Below, piece by piece: positions 1-8,900 of a DNA stretch of 64,000 bases (its first letter is position 1; every line of letters starts with the position of its first letter). Made by a program: the position numbers and the translations under genes. Under the pieces are notes generated by a model. The model saw only the letters and a program-made list of their open reading frames with translations, was not told the origin of the DNA and made no database searches. Source of the stretch: Glutamicibacter sp. B1 (GTDB lineage Bacteria; Actinomycetota; Actinomycetes; Actinomycetales; Micrococcaceae); contig NZ_CP125942.1 in NCBI RefSeq assembly GCF_039602135.1, positions 1,550,001 to 1,614,000 of the forward strand. The letters are read 5' to 3'.

Positions 1-77
1 CTTGGGCTGCGGTGACCATGATTTTTGGATTGATTTACTTCTGGAAGGCAGAGGAGCGTTACGGACGTGCGAATTAG
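1..77 (+). CDS. ABC-2 type exporter permease, C-terminal end only (TagG-like)
   Basis: The window opens inside a reading frame in phase with position 3. It encodes the last 24 residues of a protein, ending in a hydrophobic stretch followed by the charged tail KAEERYGRAN and a TAG at 75-77. Tails like this close the last membrane helix of ABC-2 permeases that export wall polysaccharide or teichoic acid. The stop overlaps the next gene, an ABC ATPase of the same exporter type, by 11 bases, which suggests translational coupling. Only the C-terminus is present, so the family call rests on the tail and the neighbour. Confidence 0.7.
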   Translation, partial: WAAVTMIFGLIYFWKAEERYGRAN

Positions 78-954
78 CTTTGACGATCTGATCAACCCAG
101 ACTTACATCCTGAGTACGAGCCCGCGCCAATTTTTTCTGATGACACGTCATTCATCGACGTGGTTAAGCCAGAAGACATCAAGAGCTCACAGCTCAACAT
201 TGATTCTTCTCGCAATCCGGTAGTTGTCGTTGACAACCTGCACGTAAAGTATGAAGTATTTTCCAGCGGTAAGGCTGTAGGAAATGCTGGCGCGAGGCGA
301 CTGTTACAACCAAAGCTGAAAGGCGTTCGAAGCGTTCATGCGTTGAAGGGCATTACCTTTGTTGCCTACGAAAATGAATCTATTGGCGTGATCGGTTCCA
401 ACGGCTCGGGAAAGTCTACGTTGCTTAAAGCAATTACCGGACTGACTCCACCGTCGAGCGGGGCAGTTTATGCGCGCTCACGTCCAAGTTTGTTAGGTGT
501 GGGTGCTGCCCTTATACCTGACCTGTCAGGGGACAAGAACATTACTCTGGGTGGACTTGCGCTCGGCTACAACCGTGAAGAAGTTGAAGCCATGCGTGAA
601 GACATCATCAAGTTCGCAGAACTTGAAGAGTTCATTGATCTTCCAATGCGAACGTACTCTTCCGGTATGGGCGCAAGATTAAAATTCGCCATTGCTGCGT
701 CAAAAAAGCACGACATCCTCATTATTGATGAAGCGTTGGCCGTCGGTGACGCTAAATTCCGTAAACGTAGTGAAGCGAAGATCCGTGAAATCCGGGATAG
801 TGCCGGCACAATCTTCAACGTTTCCCACTCCATGAATTCGATCAAGGACACGTGTGACCGTTGTATTTGGATTGAAAAAGGCGTTCAGATGATGGATGGG
901 AAGCCTGACGACGTCATCAAGGAATATCAAAACCACCAGAAAGCAAAGAAGTAA
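67..954 (+). CDS. tagH: Teichoic acid/polysaccharide ABC exporter ATP-binding protein
   Basis: This 295-residue ATPase should energise export of a lipid-linked wall polymer across the membrane with the permease that ends at 77. Walker A (GSNGSGKST) lies at residues 110-118, the signature YSSGM at 197-201 and Walker B (ILIIDEALAVGD) at about 217-228. The short, non-canonical signature and the DEALAVGD Walker B are typical of the TagH/RfbE/Wzt exporter class. An N-terminal extension of about 50 residues precedes the nucleotide-binding domain. No C-terminal carbohydrate-binding module is present, so this resembles short TagH-like ATPases. The start is GTG at 67, inside the permease end. The exact polymer is not shown by the sequence. 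Confidence 0.85.
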   Translation: MRISFDDLINPDLHPEYEPAPIFSDDTSFIDVVKPEDIKSSQLNIDSSRNPVVVVDNLHVKYEVFSSGKAVGNAGARRLLQPKLKGVRSVHALKGITFVAYENESIGVIGSNGSGKSTLLKAITGLTPPSSGAVYARSRPSLLGVGAALIPDLSGDKNITLGGLALGYNREEVEAMREDIIKFAELEEFIDLPMRTYSSGMGARLKFAIAASKKHDILIIDEALAVGDAKFRKRSEAKIREIRDSAGTIFNVSHSMNSIKDTCDRCIWIEKGVQMMDGKPDDVIKEYQNHQKAKK

Positions 955-961
955 GGCGCGA

Positions 962-1999
962 ATGACTGACTTCCCAGGAGTCTCTTATGTCATGCCGGTT
1001 CTGAACGAGGCAGGCTACCTAGGCGATGCCGTCACCTCAATTCTCAACCAGCAATACGGAGGGGACAAAGAGCTTGTAATCGCTCTTGGTCCCAGCACCG
1101 ACGGGACCAATAAAGTTGCACAAGAATTAGCTGAGGCTGATTCGCGCATAACGTTGGTTGACAACCCGCAAGGGCGTACTCCGGTCGCCTTGAACCTCGC
1201 GATTCGTGCATCGAAGTATCCAATCGTCATTAGGGTCGATGCGCATAGTGAGCTACCCATCGACTACACCGAACGCGGAGTTGCTACTCTGCAGCGAGTT
1301 GGCGCGCATGACGTAGGTGGCCTCATGGACGCCCGTGGACGTTCTGCCATTCAGCGCGCTATCGCTGCCGCGTACCATTCCAAATTTGGTTTTGGTGGAC
1401 CGGCCTATCACTCGGGCGCGCCCGAAGGGGAAGCAGAGTCCGCGTATCTTGGAATTTTCCGCCGTGAAGTGTTTGACGAAGTCGGTTTCTACGACGAAAA
1501 CATGTGGCGTGCCCAGGATTGGGAATTGTGCCTCCGTATTCGACAGGCCGGACATAAGGTTTGGTTTGATCCGGAACTGAAGGTCGGATATTTCCCGCGT
1601 GATACCTTCGGAGCCTTAGGGCGGCAGTCTTACGCCTCTGGAACGTGGCGTGGTGAAATTGCACGGCGTTTCCCTGAGGGCAAGTCATTGCGACACGATA
1701 TGCCTCCGCTGTTGCTTGCTGGGGTAGCTGCTGGCGCAATCGCCTTGGCAGTCATTCCTTTTACCCGGGACAGTGCGCCACGACCAGTATCTGTTCTTTT
1801 AGGACTCACCGCATCGATTCCATTGGTCTATGCCGCGGCATCATTGTTTGCGGGTTTTTCGTCTAAAGCGAGCGGGGTTAAGGAAAAGCTTCTCGCTGCG
1901 TACGCTTTCCCTGCCATCCATTTGCCTTGGGCTGCTGGTTACCTCAAAGGACGAATCTTTGGGGCGGCAGGAACTTTTGATAAGGGCCGCGTTAAGTGA
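962..1999 (+). CDS. Family 2 glycosyltransferase (ExoA-like), membrane anchored
   Basis: This 345-residue protein has a GT-A fold N-terminal domain: MPVLNEAGYLGDAV near residue 10, a DAH acidic motif near residue 95 in place of DxD, and DWELCLRIR near residue 180. Two hydrophobic C-terminal segments (about 245-265 and 280-305) should anchor it in the membrane. The pattern matches ExoA-type glycosyltransferases that add sugars to lipid-linked wall or exopolysaccharide precursors on the cytoplasmic face. I placed the start at ATG 962, just after the tagH stop and preceded by a purine-rich AAGG; the frame is open further upstream into tagH, but that would remove the normal N-terminus. The stop overlaps the next start. 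Donor and acceptor sugars cannot be read from the sequence. Confidence 0.8.
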   Translation: MTDFPGVSYVMPVLNEAGYLGDAVTSILNQQYGGDKELVIALGPSTDGTNKVAQELAEADSRITLVDNPQGRTPVALNLAIRASKYPIVIRVDAHSELPIDYTERGVATLQRVGAHDVGGLMDARGRSAIQRAIAAAYHSKFGFGGPAYHSGAPEGEAESAYLGIFRREVFDEVGFYDENMWRAQDWELCLRIRQAGHKVWFDPELKVGYFPRDTFGALGRQSYASGTWRGEIARRFPEGKSLRHDMPPLLLAGVAAGAIALAVIPFTRDSAPRPVSVLLGLTASIPLVYAAASLFAGFSSKASGVKEKLLAAYAFPAIHLPWAAGYLKGRIFGAAGTFDKGRVK

Positions 2000-2817
2000 C
2001 TGTAGACCGACCTAAGAATCCAACTCTGGATCAGCTTCGGGCAGTGTGCCAACCGCCCGAGGTCAAGGCTCGCAAAAATGCAGAGCATTGGACAGCTGAA
2101 CTCTATCTGCGTCACATCTCCATTTATCTGACGGCTGTTTTGGTGAGAACTCGGATCACGGCCAATGGTGTGACTGGATTAATGATTCTTGCGGGCTGGT
2201 TCATGTCTCTTGCTCTGCTGATACCCGGAATTTGGGGACCGATTCTTGCAGTAGTGCTCTCACAAGTTCAGTTGTATTTTGATTGTTCCGATGGTGAAGT
2301 GGCCCGTTGGCGTGCTTCACAATCACCTCGCGGTATTTTTATCGACATGGTGGGGCACCACACAACCGAAGCATTGATTCCTATTGCTTTGGGATACCGT
2401 GTGTTCAAAGAACTGTCGGTAGACGGTGCGATGAGCACCCAAGCATGGCCAACATTGTTCATGGGTGCTTGCTTGTCAGTTCTGCTGGTATTGAACCGTT
2501 CACAGTCCTTGATGGTTCATGCGGCACGAGGCATGGCAGGACTATCTAAGCTTCCAGACACGGCTGAAGCACGTGCGGTTTCAACAACTACCGTTATCGG
2601 ACGCCTGCGCTCTTTGGCTCGTTTCCTTCCATTCCACCGCCTGCTACACGCAGTTGAACTAAGCTTGATCATTCTGGTGTGCTCGGTCATCTCGGCAATT
2701 GCTGGAGTGCCAGGTCTCGCAGAGAAGTGGATGATCTGGATTCTGCTTCCGGCCTGTGTCCTAGTGAATGTTGGACACTTCCTGTCCAACATGGTGTCCT
2801 CACGATTGAGGGCTTAG
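1996..2817 (+). CDS. CDP-alcohol phosphatidyltransferase family protein
   Basis: This 273-residue integral membrane protein has several hydrophobic helices and the family motif at residues 96-121: D96, D99-G100, A103-R104, G113 and D117 are all in the expected spacing. The position where the family has its last Asp, the proposed catalytic base, is His121 instead. Enzymes of this family transfer a substituted phosphate from a CDP-alcohol to a hydroxyl acceptor. Here, between wall-polymer glycosyltransferases, it may make a polyol-phosphate linkage or an unusual lipid anchor. The GTG start at 1996 overlaps the upstream TGA, implying coupled translation. The substrate is unknown, and the His substitution leaves activity open. 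Confidence 0.8.
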   Translation: MTVDRPKNPTLDQLRAVCQPPEVKARKNAEHWTAELYLRHISIYLTAVLVRTRITANGVTGLMILAGWFMSLALLIPGIWGPILAVVLSQVQLYFDCSDGEVARWRASQSPRGIFIDMVGHHTTEALIPIALGYRVFKELSVDGAMSTQAWPTLFMGACLSVLLVLNRSQSLMVHAARGMAGLSKLPDTAEARAVSTTTVIGRLRSLARFLPFHRLLHAVELSLIILVCSVISAIAGVPGLAEKWMIWILLPACVLVNVGHFLSNMVSSRLRA

Positions 2818-2857
2818 AACTTAGCAGTAACAAGTAATGAAATGGAAAGGGTGACAC

Positions 2858-3748
2858 ATGGATAATCGACTCGCTCCTACGATTGGCGTTGTCGTATTGA
2901 CCATGGGCAACCGTCCGGTAGAACTGCGTCGAGCCTTGGACTCAATGCTTGCTCAACGAGACGTCAGCATCGACGCTGTCGTTGTTGGCAATGGTTGGGT
3001 ACCGACGGATATTCCTGAAGGAATCAAGACTCACTATCTTCCCGAAAACCTTGGGATTCCTGCCGGTAGAAATGCCGGTGTGTCTCAAGTTAAGGGGGAG
3101 TACCTGTGCTTCCTTGATGACGATTCCTGGTTCCTGGATGAAGATTTTCTGATTGCCGCTGTCCAACGCTTTAAAAAGTATCCACGGATGGGACTGCTTC
3201 AGCCTCGTATTACCGACCCTGAACATAGTGATCAGAATCCAACGCGTTGGATTCCTCGTCTTAAGAAGCGCACTGCTGAAGAACCCAGCCGTGTCTTTCA
3301 CGTCGGTGAAACCTGTCTTGTAACCACGCGTGAGCTTTTTGATCTCACCGGAGGCTGGGCTGGTGGATTCTGGTACGCACACGAAGGCATCGAACTAGCT
3401 TGGCGTATTTGGGATACCGGGACCTATGTTTGGTATGCGGGCGACATGCGTATTGGACATCCTGTAGTTGACCCGCGCAGACATGAAGAGTTCTATCGAC
3501 TCAACGCACGCAACCGTGTGTGGCTCGCACGGCGAAATTTGCCAGCACCTTTCAGATGGATCTACCCAACAACATGGATGTTGATTGAATGTCTGCGAAT
3601 GCGCAAAAGGCCTAATGCCGTAAACCAATATCTAGCTGGTTGGAAGGCCGGATGGAAAGGTAGCCCCTGGTACCGGGAGCCACGTTCCAAGCTGCGTTGG
3701 ATTACTCTGCTGAGAATGACATTGTCCGGACGACCACCAATTATCTAG
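2858..3748 (+). CDS. Family 2 glycosyltransferase
   Basis: This 296-residue soluble GT-A glycosyltransferase opens with VVVLTMGNRP and carries a clear acidic motif (FLDDDSW, near residue 88) for metal and nucleotide-sugar binding. The segment WAGGFWYAHEGIELAWR near residue 165 matches the acceptor-loop ED/HE motif of rhamnosyl- or galactofuranosyl-type family-2 enzymes. The ATG at 2858 has a GGAAAGGG-type ribosome binding site. It lies 40 bases after the CDP-alcohol phosphotransferase on the same strand, so it is probably in the same transcript. It likely decorates or extends the wall polymer. The specific sugar cannot be assigned. Confidence 0.8.
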   Translation: MDNRLAPTIGVVVLTMGNRPVELRRALDSMLAQRDVSIDAVVVGNGWVPTDIPEGIKTHYLPENLGIPAGRNAGVSQVKGEYLCFLDDDSWFLDEDFLIAAVQRFKKYPRMGLLQPRITDPEHSDQNPTRWIPRLKKRTAEEPSRVFHVGETCLVTTRELFDLTGGWAGGFWYAHEGIELAWRIWDTGTYVWYAGDMRIGHPVVDPRRHEEFYRLNARNRVWLARRNLPAPFRWIYPTTWMLIECLRMRKRPNAVNQYLAGWKAGWKGSPWYREPRSKLRWITLLRMTLSGRPPII

Positions 3749-3946
3749 CGAGCTCTCTACGTCTCATGGAGTCCTATGAGCAGCACAGGTGTCGAACGTG
3801 ATTTGCATTACTTGATTCTTAGTAGCCTTGATGGGTAATTGATACAGTCATCCATCAAATTCAAAGAATTTGTACACGCCGAGGAATCTCGAACCGCATC
3901 CACTGAGCCGTAGAATAGCCAGATGAAGTTACAACAGGAGGAACAA

Positions 3947-4408
3947 ATGGGAAAAACAGTATTAACTTACGGAACTTTTGACCTCTTCCACATTGGACAC
4001 CTGAACATTCTCAAGCGTCTGAAGGAAAAGGGCGACCGTCTGATCGTTGGCGTATCAACGGACGAATTCAACGCCGTGAAGGGTAAGAAGCCAGTCGTAC
4101 CTTTTGAGCAGCGTCGCGAAATTGTCCAAGCCATCAAGTACGTAGACCTAGCGATCCCGGAAGAAAACTGGGAACAGAAGCGTCTGGACATCAAGAAATA
4201 TGATGCCAAGGTCTTTGGCATCGGCGAAGACTGGAAGGGTAAATTCGATGACCTCGGCGATGAGGTTGAAGTTGTTTACCTTCCACGTACGTCCGGCATT
4301 TCCACGACAGAGATGAAGCGTGTGCTCAGTGAGTTTGATGAGCGCCATGTTGAGTCTCTGAAGAGTACGCTAGATACGTTGAGCCAGATCGTTAAAGAGC
4401 TGAGCTAG
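3947..4408 (+). CDS. tagD: Glycerol-3-phosphate cytidylyltransferase
   Basis: This enzyme makes CDP-glycerol from CTP and sn-glycerol 3-phosphate, the donor for glycerol-phosphate teichoic acid synthesis. The 153-residue product has the nucleotidyltransferase motif TYGTFDLFHIGH at residues 7-18, with the HxGH signature, and RTSGISTTEMK near residue 117, which is diagnostic for the TagD group. The length is slightly longer than the usual 130 residues because of a charged C-terminal tail. The start is ATG 3947 with AGGAGG at 3936-3941; an in-frame ATG 24 bases upstream lies ahead of this site and is rejected. Its donor product fits the glycerophosphotransferase domains encoded next to it. Confidence 0.92.
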   Translation: MGKTVLTYGTFDLFHIGHLNILKRLKEKGDRLIVGVSTDEFNAVKGKKPVVPFEQRREIVQAIKYVDLAIPEENWEQKRLDIKKYDAKVFGIGEDWKGKFDDLGDEVEVVYLPRTSGISTTEMKRVLSEFDERHVESLKSTLDTLSQIVKELS

Positions 4409-4444
4409 CCAAAGTTTTATCCGGCAGTCAGTTGAAGCATTCTA

Positions 4445-5731
4445 GTGAAAGATCCCATGTCTAGCGAGAACATCACCAGTTCCATCAAAGCAAGTGTTAA
4501 AGGTGTCTTGCGTAAGGTCGGCCGTCGGCCTGAGGCGAAGCGTCTTACCCGGGCGATGGGCTTTGTAAATCGGCCTGCAGGTGCCAACGTTGGCGTCTCC
4601 AACATTCCGGTTCCCGGCTCTGTGGCCGTGTACTTTGGTGATGGTGCCGACAAGATTTACCAAGTGTCGCAATGGTTGCCCGTTCTTGAAGAACTGCATC
4701 AGACCGAAGAAGTCTTGCTGGTGTTCCGTACCGTCAGTGCCTTCAATGCTGCGGGCAAGCTGACGGATCTTCCAAGGATCTTTGCGCGTCGTTTCACTGA
4801 TCTCATGGATCTCTATGACGATAATGATCTGAAGTTAGTCATCTACGTGAATAACTCACGTAGCAATTTCCAGTCTCTGGATCATCCACGACTGGTGCAT
4901 GTTCACGTCAATCACGGCGAAAGCGACAAGCTTTCCATGGTGTCCAACAAGGCCAAGGCCTACGATAAGGTCTTTGTTGCTGGTCCCGCTGCGATCAAGC
5001 GTCACGAAACTATGCTGATTGATTTTGACTTCAATAAGTTGGTTGTCACTGGGCGTCCGCAGCTTGATATTGATTTCAAGCGTGAACTTGAGCCAAGTGA
5101 CAAATTTGATGTCATGTATGCGCCTACCTGGGAAGGCGAAAATGATGACAACAACTACACCTCGTTGGATCGTTATGGCGTAGCTATTGTCGAAGCGCTG
5201 TTGGCGAATCCAAGCCTGAGGATTATCTACAAGCCTCACCCGAGGATTGAGACAAGTAAGACTCCTGAGGTTGCACAAGCTCATCAACAGATCAAGGATC
5301 TGTTGCAGGCATCCATCGATGCGGGCTCAGGTCACGTGATCTCAGAGCAGGGCAATATTCTTGCCATGTTTGAGTCCACGGACGCGCTGATTACCGATGT
5401 ATCGAGCGTCGGTTTGGATTACTTGTACTTGCAGCCAGAGAAGCCTTTGGTGATTTCGGATCGCCGTAATAACCGTAAGAACCTCTTGCGGGACGCTCCG
5501 ATTGCTCAGGCCTGTCACGTGATTGACCGTAAGTCTGTTAACGATTTGCCTGCACTCTTCGAAGATGCTCTCACCAATGATGAGCATAAGACTGAACGCC
5601 TAGAAATGCGCGAGTTCTACTTCGGCGAGTTAACCCGTGGAGAATCAACCAAGCGCTTCCAGCAGGTTGTCAAAGACCTGATTGCTGAACGCCAAAAGAA
5701 CTTGGTGAATTTCCGAGGTTGGCATAGTTAA
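4445..5731 (+). CDS. CDP-glycerol glycerophosphotransferase family protein (TagB/TagF-like)
   Basis: This 428-residue protein has the core of the CDP-glycerol glycerophosphotransferase family: an NHGESDK motif near residue 159, YAPTWEG near 223 and ITDVSSVGLDYLY near 317, which form the CDP-glycerol site. It is shorter than polymerising TagF and lacks the TagF-type N-terminal extension, so it may prime or modify the polymer rather than build the long chain. It sits 36 bases after tagD, which supplies its donor. GTG 4445 is reported; ATG 4457, with GAAAG upstream, is an equally credible start. The protein at 9847-11055 is a paralogue sharing the HGES and ITD motifs. Confidence 0.8.
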   Translation: MKDPMSSENITSSIKASVKGVLRKVGRRPEAKRLTRAMGFVNRPAGANVGVSNIPVPGSVAVYFGDGADKIYQVSQWLPVLEELHQTEEVLLVFRTVSAFNAAGKLTDLPRIFARRFTDLMDLYDDNDLKLVIYVNNSRSNFQSLDHPRLVHVHVNHGESDKLSMVSNKAKAYDKVFVAGPAAIKRHETMLIDFDFNKLVVTGRPQLDIDFKRELEPSDKFDVMYAPTWEGENDDNNYTSLDRYGVAIVEALLANPSLRIIYKPHPRIETSKTPEVAQAHQQIKDLLQASIDAGSGHVISEQGNILAMFESTDALITDVSSVGLDYLYLQPEKPLVISDRRNNRKNLLRDAPIAQACHVIDRKSVNDLPALFEDALTNDEHKTERLEMREFYFGELTRGESTKRFQQVVKDLIAERQKNLVNFRGWHS

Positions 5732-5749
5732 GCGTCAATAGTTTTTCAT

Positions 5750-5791
5750 ATGAGCACCCCGAGCCTTCGTCATCTGGCTTGGGGTGCTCAT
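5750..5791 (+). terminator. Rho-independent terminator after the glycerophosphotransferase gene
   Basis: A 16-base stem with one G-U pair (5750-5765 with 5776-5791) and a 10-base loop lies 19 bases past the stop of the 4445-5731 gene. A loosely T-rich stretch follows. It probably closes the tagD-containing transcript before the next large gene. Confidence 0.75.
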
Positions 5792-5940
5792 TGTTCTGTA
5801 TTTAGTTCTGCCCTTAACGATCCCAACACTCAGTCTCTTATTGGAGAAATTGGGCCGCTGCTAAGGCAGAATCGATAGTTATGCGGGCACAAGTCATCAT
5901 GTGCCCAAAAGTTTGATCTCGCTTGAAGGAAACAAAACTG

Positions 5941-8900
5941 GTGGATGATTTTCGTACACGCGTAGCCCTAGGCATTGGCCGTCGCATTGAACGGTTGGGC
6001 CGTTATCGGGTTGCAGCTCTGTATTACGAGCGCACCTTGGCTACAGGTCTTTCGCAATCTGCAGAAATTCAGTTCCGCTATGGTTTCAGCCTTTACAAGT
6101 GCAAACAGTATGCAAAGGCCATGTCACAAATCGAGGCGGCGGTAGCACGCCAGCCCCATCGTTTTGGGTGGATCCAGACTCTAGCCTTGACCATGCAGCG
6201 TCTGAAAAAGTATGACCGTGCTCTTGAACTTTTTGCAGCCTCCAGCCAAGGTGACCCAACTAAGATCGCCTGGCGCATTCGCTGGGCCAAATGTGCTCGC
6301 CTGGCTCGTAAGGCAGATGCAGCATCAGCCGTACTGGATAAACTCGTCGCAGACTTCCCCGATAATCCAGAAGCTTCGGCTGCCATCGCTAACTTCTTGC
6401 TAGATAGTAGCCAACGCTGGCGGGAACTAGATATACGTCTGCAATACGAAAACCAACACACCCAGGACCCCAAGTGGTCGTACCTGACCGCTGAGGCTGC
6501 TGCGTACATGTCCCGCTTTGAGCTGGCGGAACAGCATTATCGCAAGGCACTCGAATTTGATGACCAACAAGTGAAATATTGGTATGGTCTCGGGCGTAGT
6601 TTAGAGGAGCAGGGCAAACACGAAGAAGCTGAATCGGCTTACTCTAATGCGGTACTGCGATCGGCGGACACGTCGGTCCAAAAAATTGGTATCGGCAAAC
6701 TTCACGAACGTGAAGATGACTGGAACCGCGCCCTAGATGCTTATGAAGCGCAACTGGCTGACGTTGAAGAAGACGTTGATCTTTATCTGCTTAACTACCG
6801 TGCCGGTGAAGCAGCTTCGCGTCTTTTTGAATTCCGTCAGGCTGCCGAGTATTACCAGCATGCCGAAGAGCTCGCCGAAAGCATTGAAGACCGGGTATTG
6901 GCCGGTTATGCGCAGGGACGCGTGCTCTCACGTGCCGGCGATTTCAAAGCTGCTTCTAAGTGCTTCGCGCGCTTTGTTGATGTGCTTTCAGATCAGAAGC
7001 GCGTTGATGCGGCTGTCGCTTTGTTCCGCTACGCATACAGCCTGCACCAAACTGGCCAGTATGCCCAAGCCAGTGAACGCTACCTCCAAGCAGCTTCTGA
7101 ATGGGGCTATCTTGGCGCATCCTTCCGAGGTTCTAAAGCCGCTGGCCCTCGCGCCAATGAGCACCGACAGCGTGCAGCTATTTGTGCTGCGCGGGGTGAC
7201 TGGGCCGGAGCTGCTTCGGCGTATGCTGAGGCGATTTGGCACGCCTCATCAACTGAGCGACAGTGGCAGGCCCGGGCCGGTCAGGCTTATGCAAAGCTAG
7301 GCAATTTTGAGCAAGCCTGCCATTACTTTGAGGGCATGTTGCTGTTCACTGAAATTTCCGTGGCTGGTCTAGGTAATGCACTGAAGGGAGTGGGCCGCCG
7401 TCGTGGTGCTTTGGCTATCCACGCACGTGATGTTGAAGAGCTGGATGAGAATCTTGTGCTCTTTGAGTCCTCTCACGGCAAGAATGTTCACTGCCATCCG
7501 TTCGCAATCTATCAAGCGATGCGACAGGACCCGCGTTTTGCTCACTTCCGTTATGCCTGGGTCTATAACGAGTCTTCTGAGATTCCTGCTCAGCTGGCCA
7601 ATGATGCGGACGTTGCAATCATCAAGCAGCATTCGGACAAATACATCAAGCTACTAGGGACAGCTAAGTACCTGGTCAACAACGCGACGTTCCCTACATA
7701 CTTTGCTCGTCGCGACGGCCAGAAGGTCCTCAACACCTGGCATGGCACACCGCTAAAGTTCATGGGCAAGCTCGTCAAGGATGGCGTGGCTGAACACCGC
7801 AATGTCCAACGTAACTTCCTGCAGACCACTCACATGATGGTGCCCAATACTCATACTCTCAAGACATTGAGCACGGATCATGATCTTGACGGCTTGTTCC
7901 CGGCTAAGGTCGCCTTGAGTGGAAGTCCTCGCATTGACCAGATGGTGAATATGAGCCAGGAGCGTCGAGACGAGATTCTGAATGAATTGGGTATTGATCC
8001 GCTGAACCACCAGAAAATTGTGCTGTTTGCGCCAACCTGGAGGGGACAGCTCAAGGCCCGTTCATACGATGTGAACGGACTCGTGGAGGATTTGGCTGCT
8101 ATGGCTCAGGGCGAGCATCACATGCTCTTCCGTGCCCATCGCTTCGCTGAGCAGCTCATTGGTGATGCTGAACTCGATGCCACTGTGGTGCCTTCTTCCA
8201 TAGACACCAATGAATTACTCGCCGTTGTCGACGTATTGATCACCGATTACTCGTCGATTTTCTATGACTTCTTGCCAGCCAAGAAGCCGGTTATTTTCTA
8301 TACCCCGGACTTTGAAGCTTATGAAGCAGAGCGTGGACTGTACTTTGAACGCTCCACCTGGCCAGGTGAAGTGCTCAACTCAATTGACGATGTTTCAGCA
8401 GAGCTCAAGGCTGCGCTTAGTGCTGCTGAAGGACAGCTGCATAGTAACTTCGCCAAGAACCTTGAAGACTTTGCGCCAATGGAAGATGGCAAGGCAACCG
8501 AGCGTGTCATTGAATTCTTCTTCTTTGACGATGATTCGCATGTACTTGCACCCCTAGAGGATGAACGCAAGAAACTGTTGTTCTACCAGGGCCCGTTCAA
8601 GCCCAACGGCATCGCGACAGCCTTTACCAACCTCATCGGTTCGTTGGATCCTTCGAAGTATCACGTGTCCGTAGCTGTTGATATGGGTGCGGTGGCCAGT
8701 AATGCCGATTCCTTAGAGATCCTGAATTCTCTGCCAGAACATGTAAAAATCCTGCCACGAGCCGGAGCCACCATCATGTCTGCCGAAGAACGTTGGGTAT
8801 CCGACGGATATCACGCTCACCGTGGTTTCGATTCGCCGGGTGCCGAACAAGTCCACTTGGGTACTATGGCGCGCGAGATGCAGCGTTCCTTTGGTGATGC

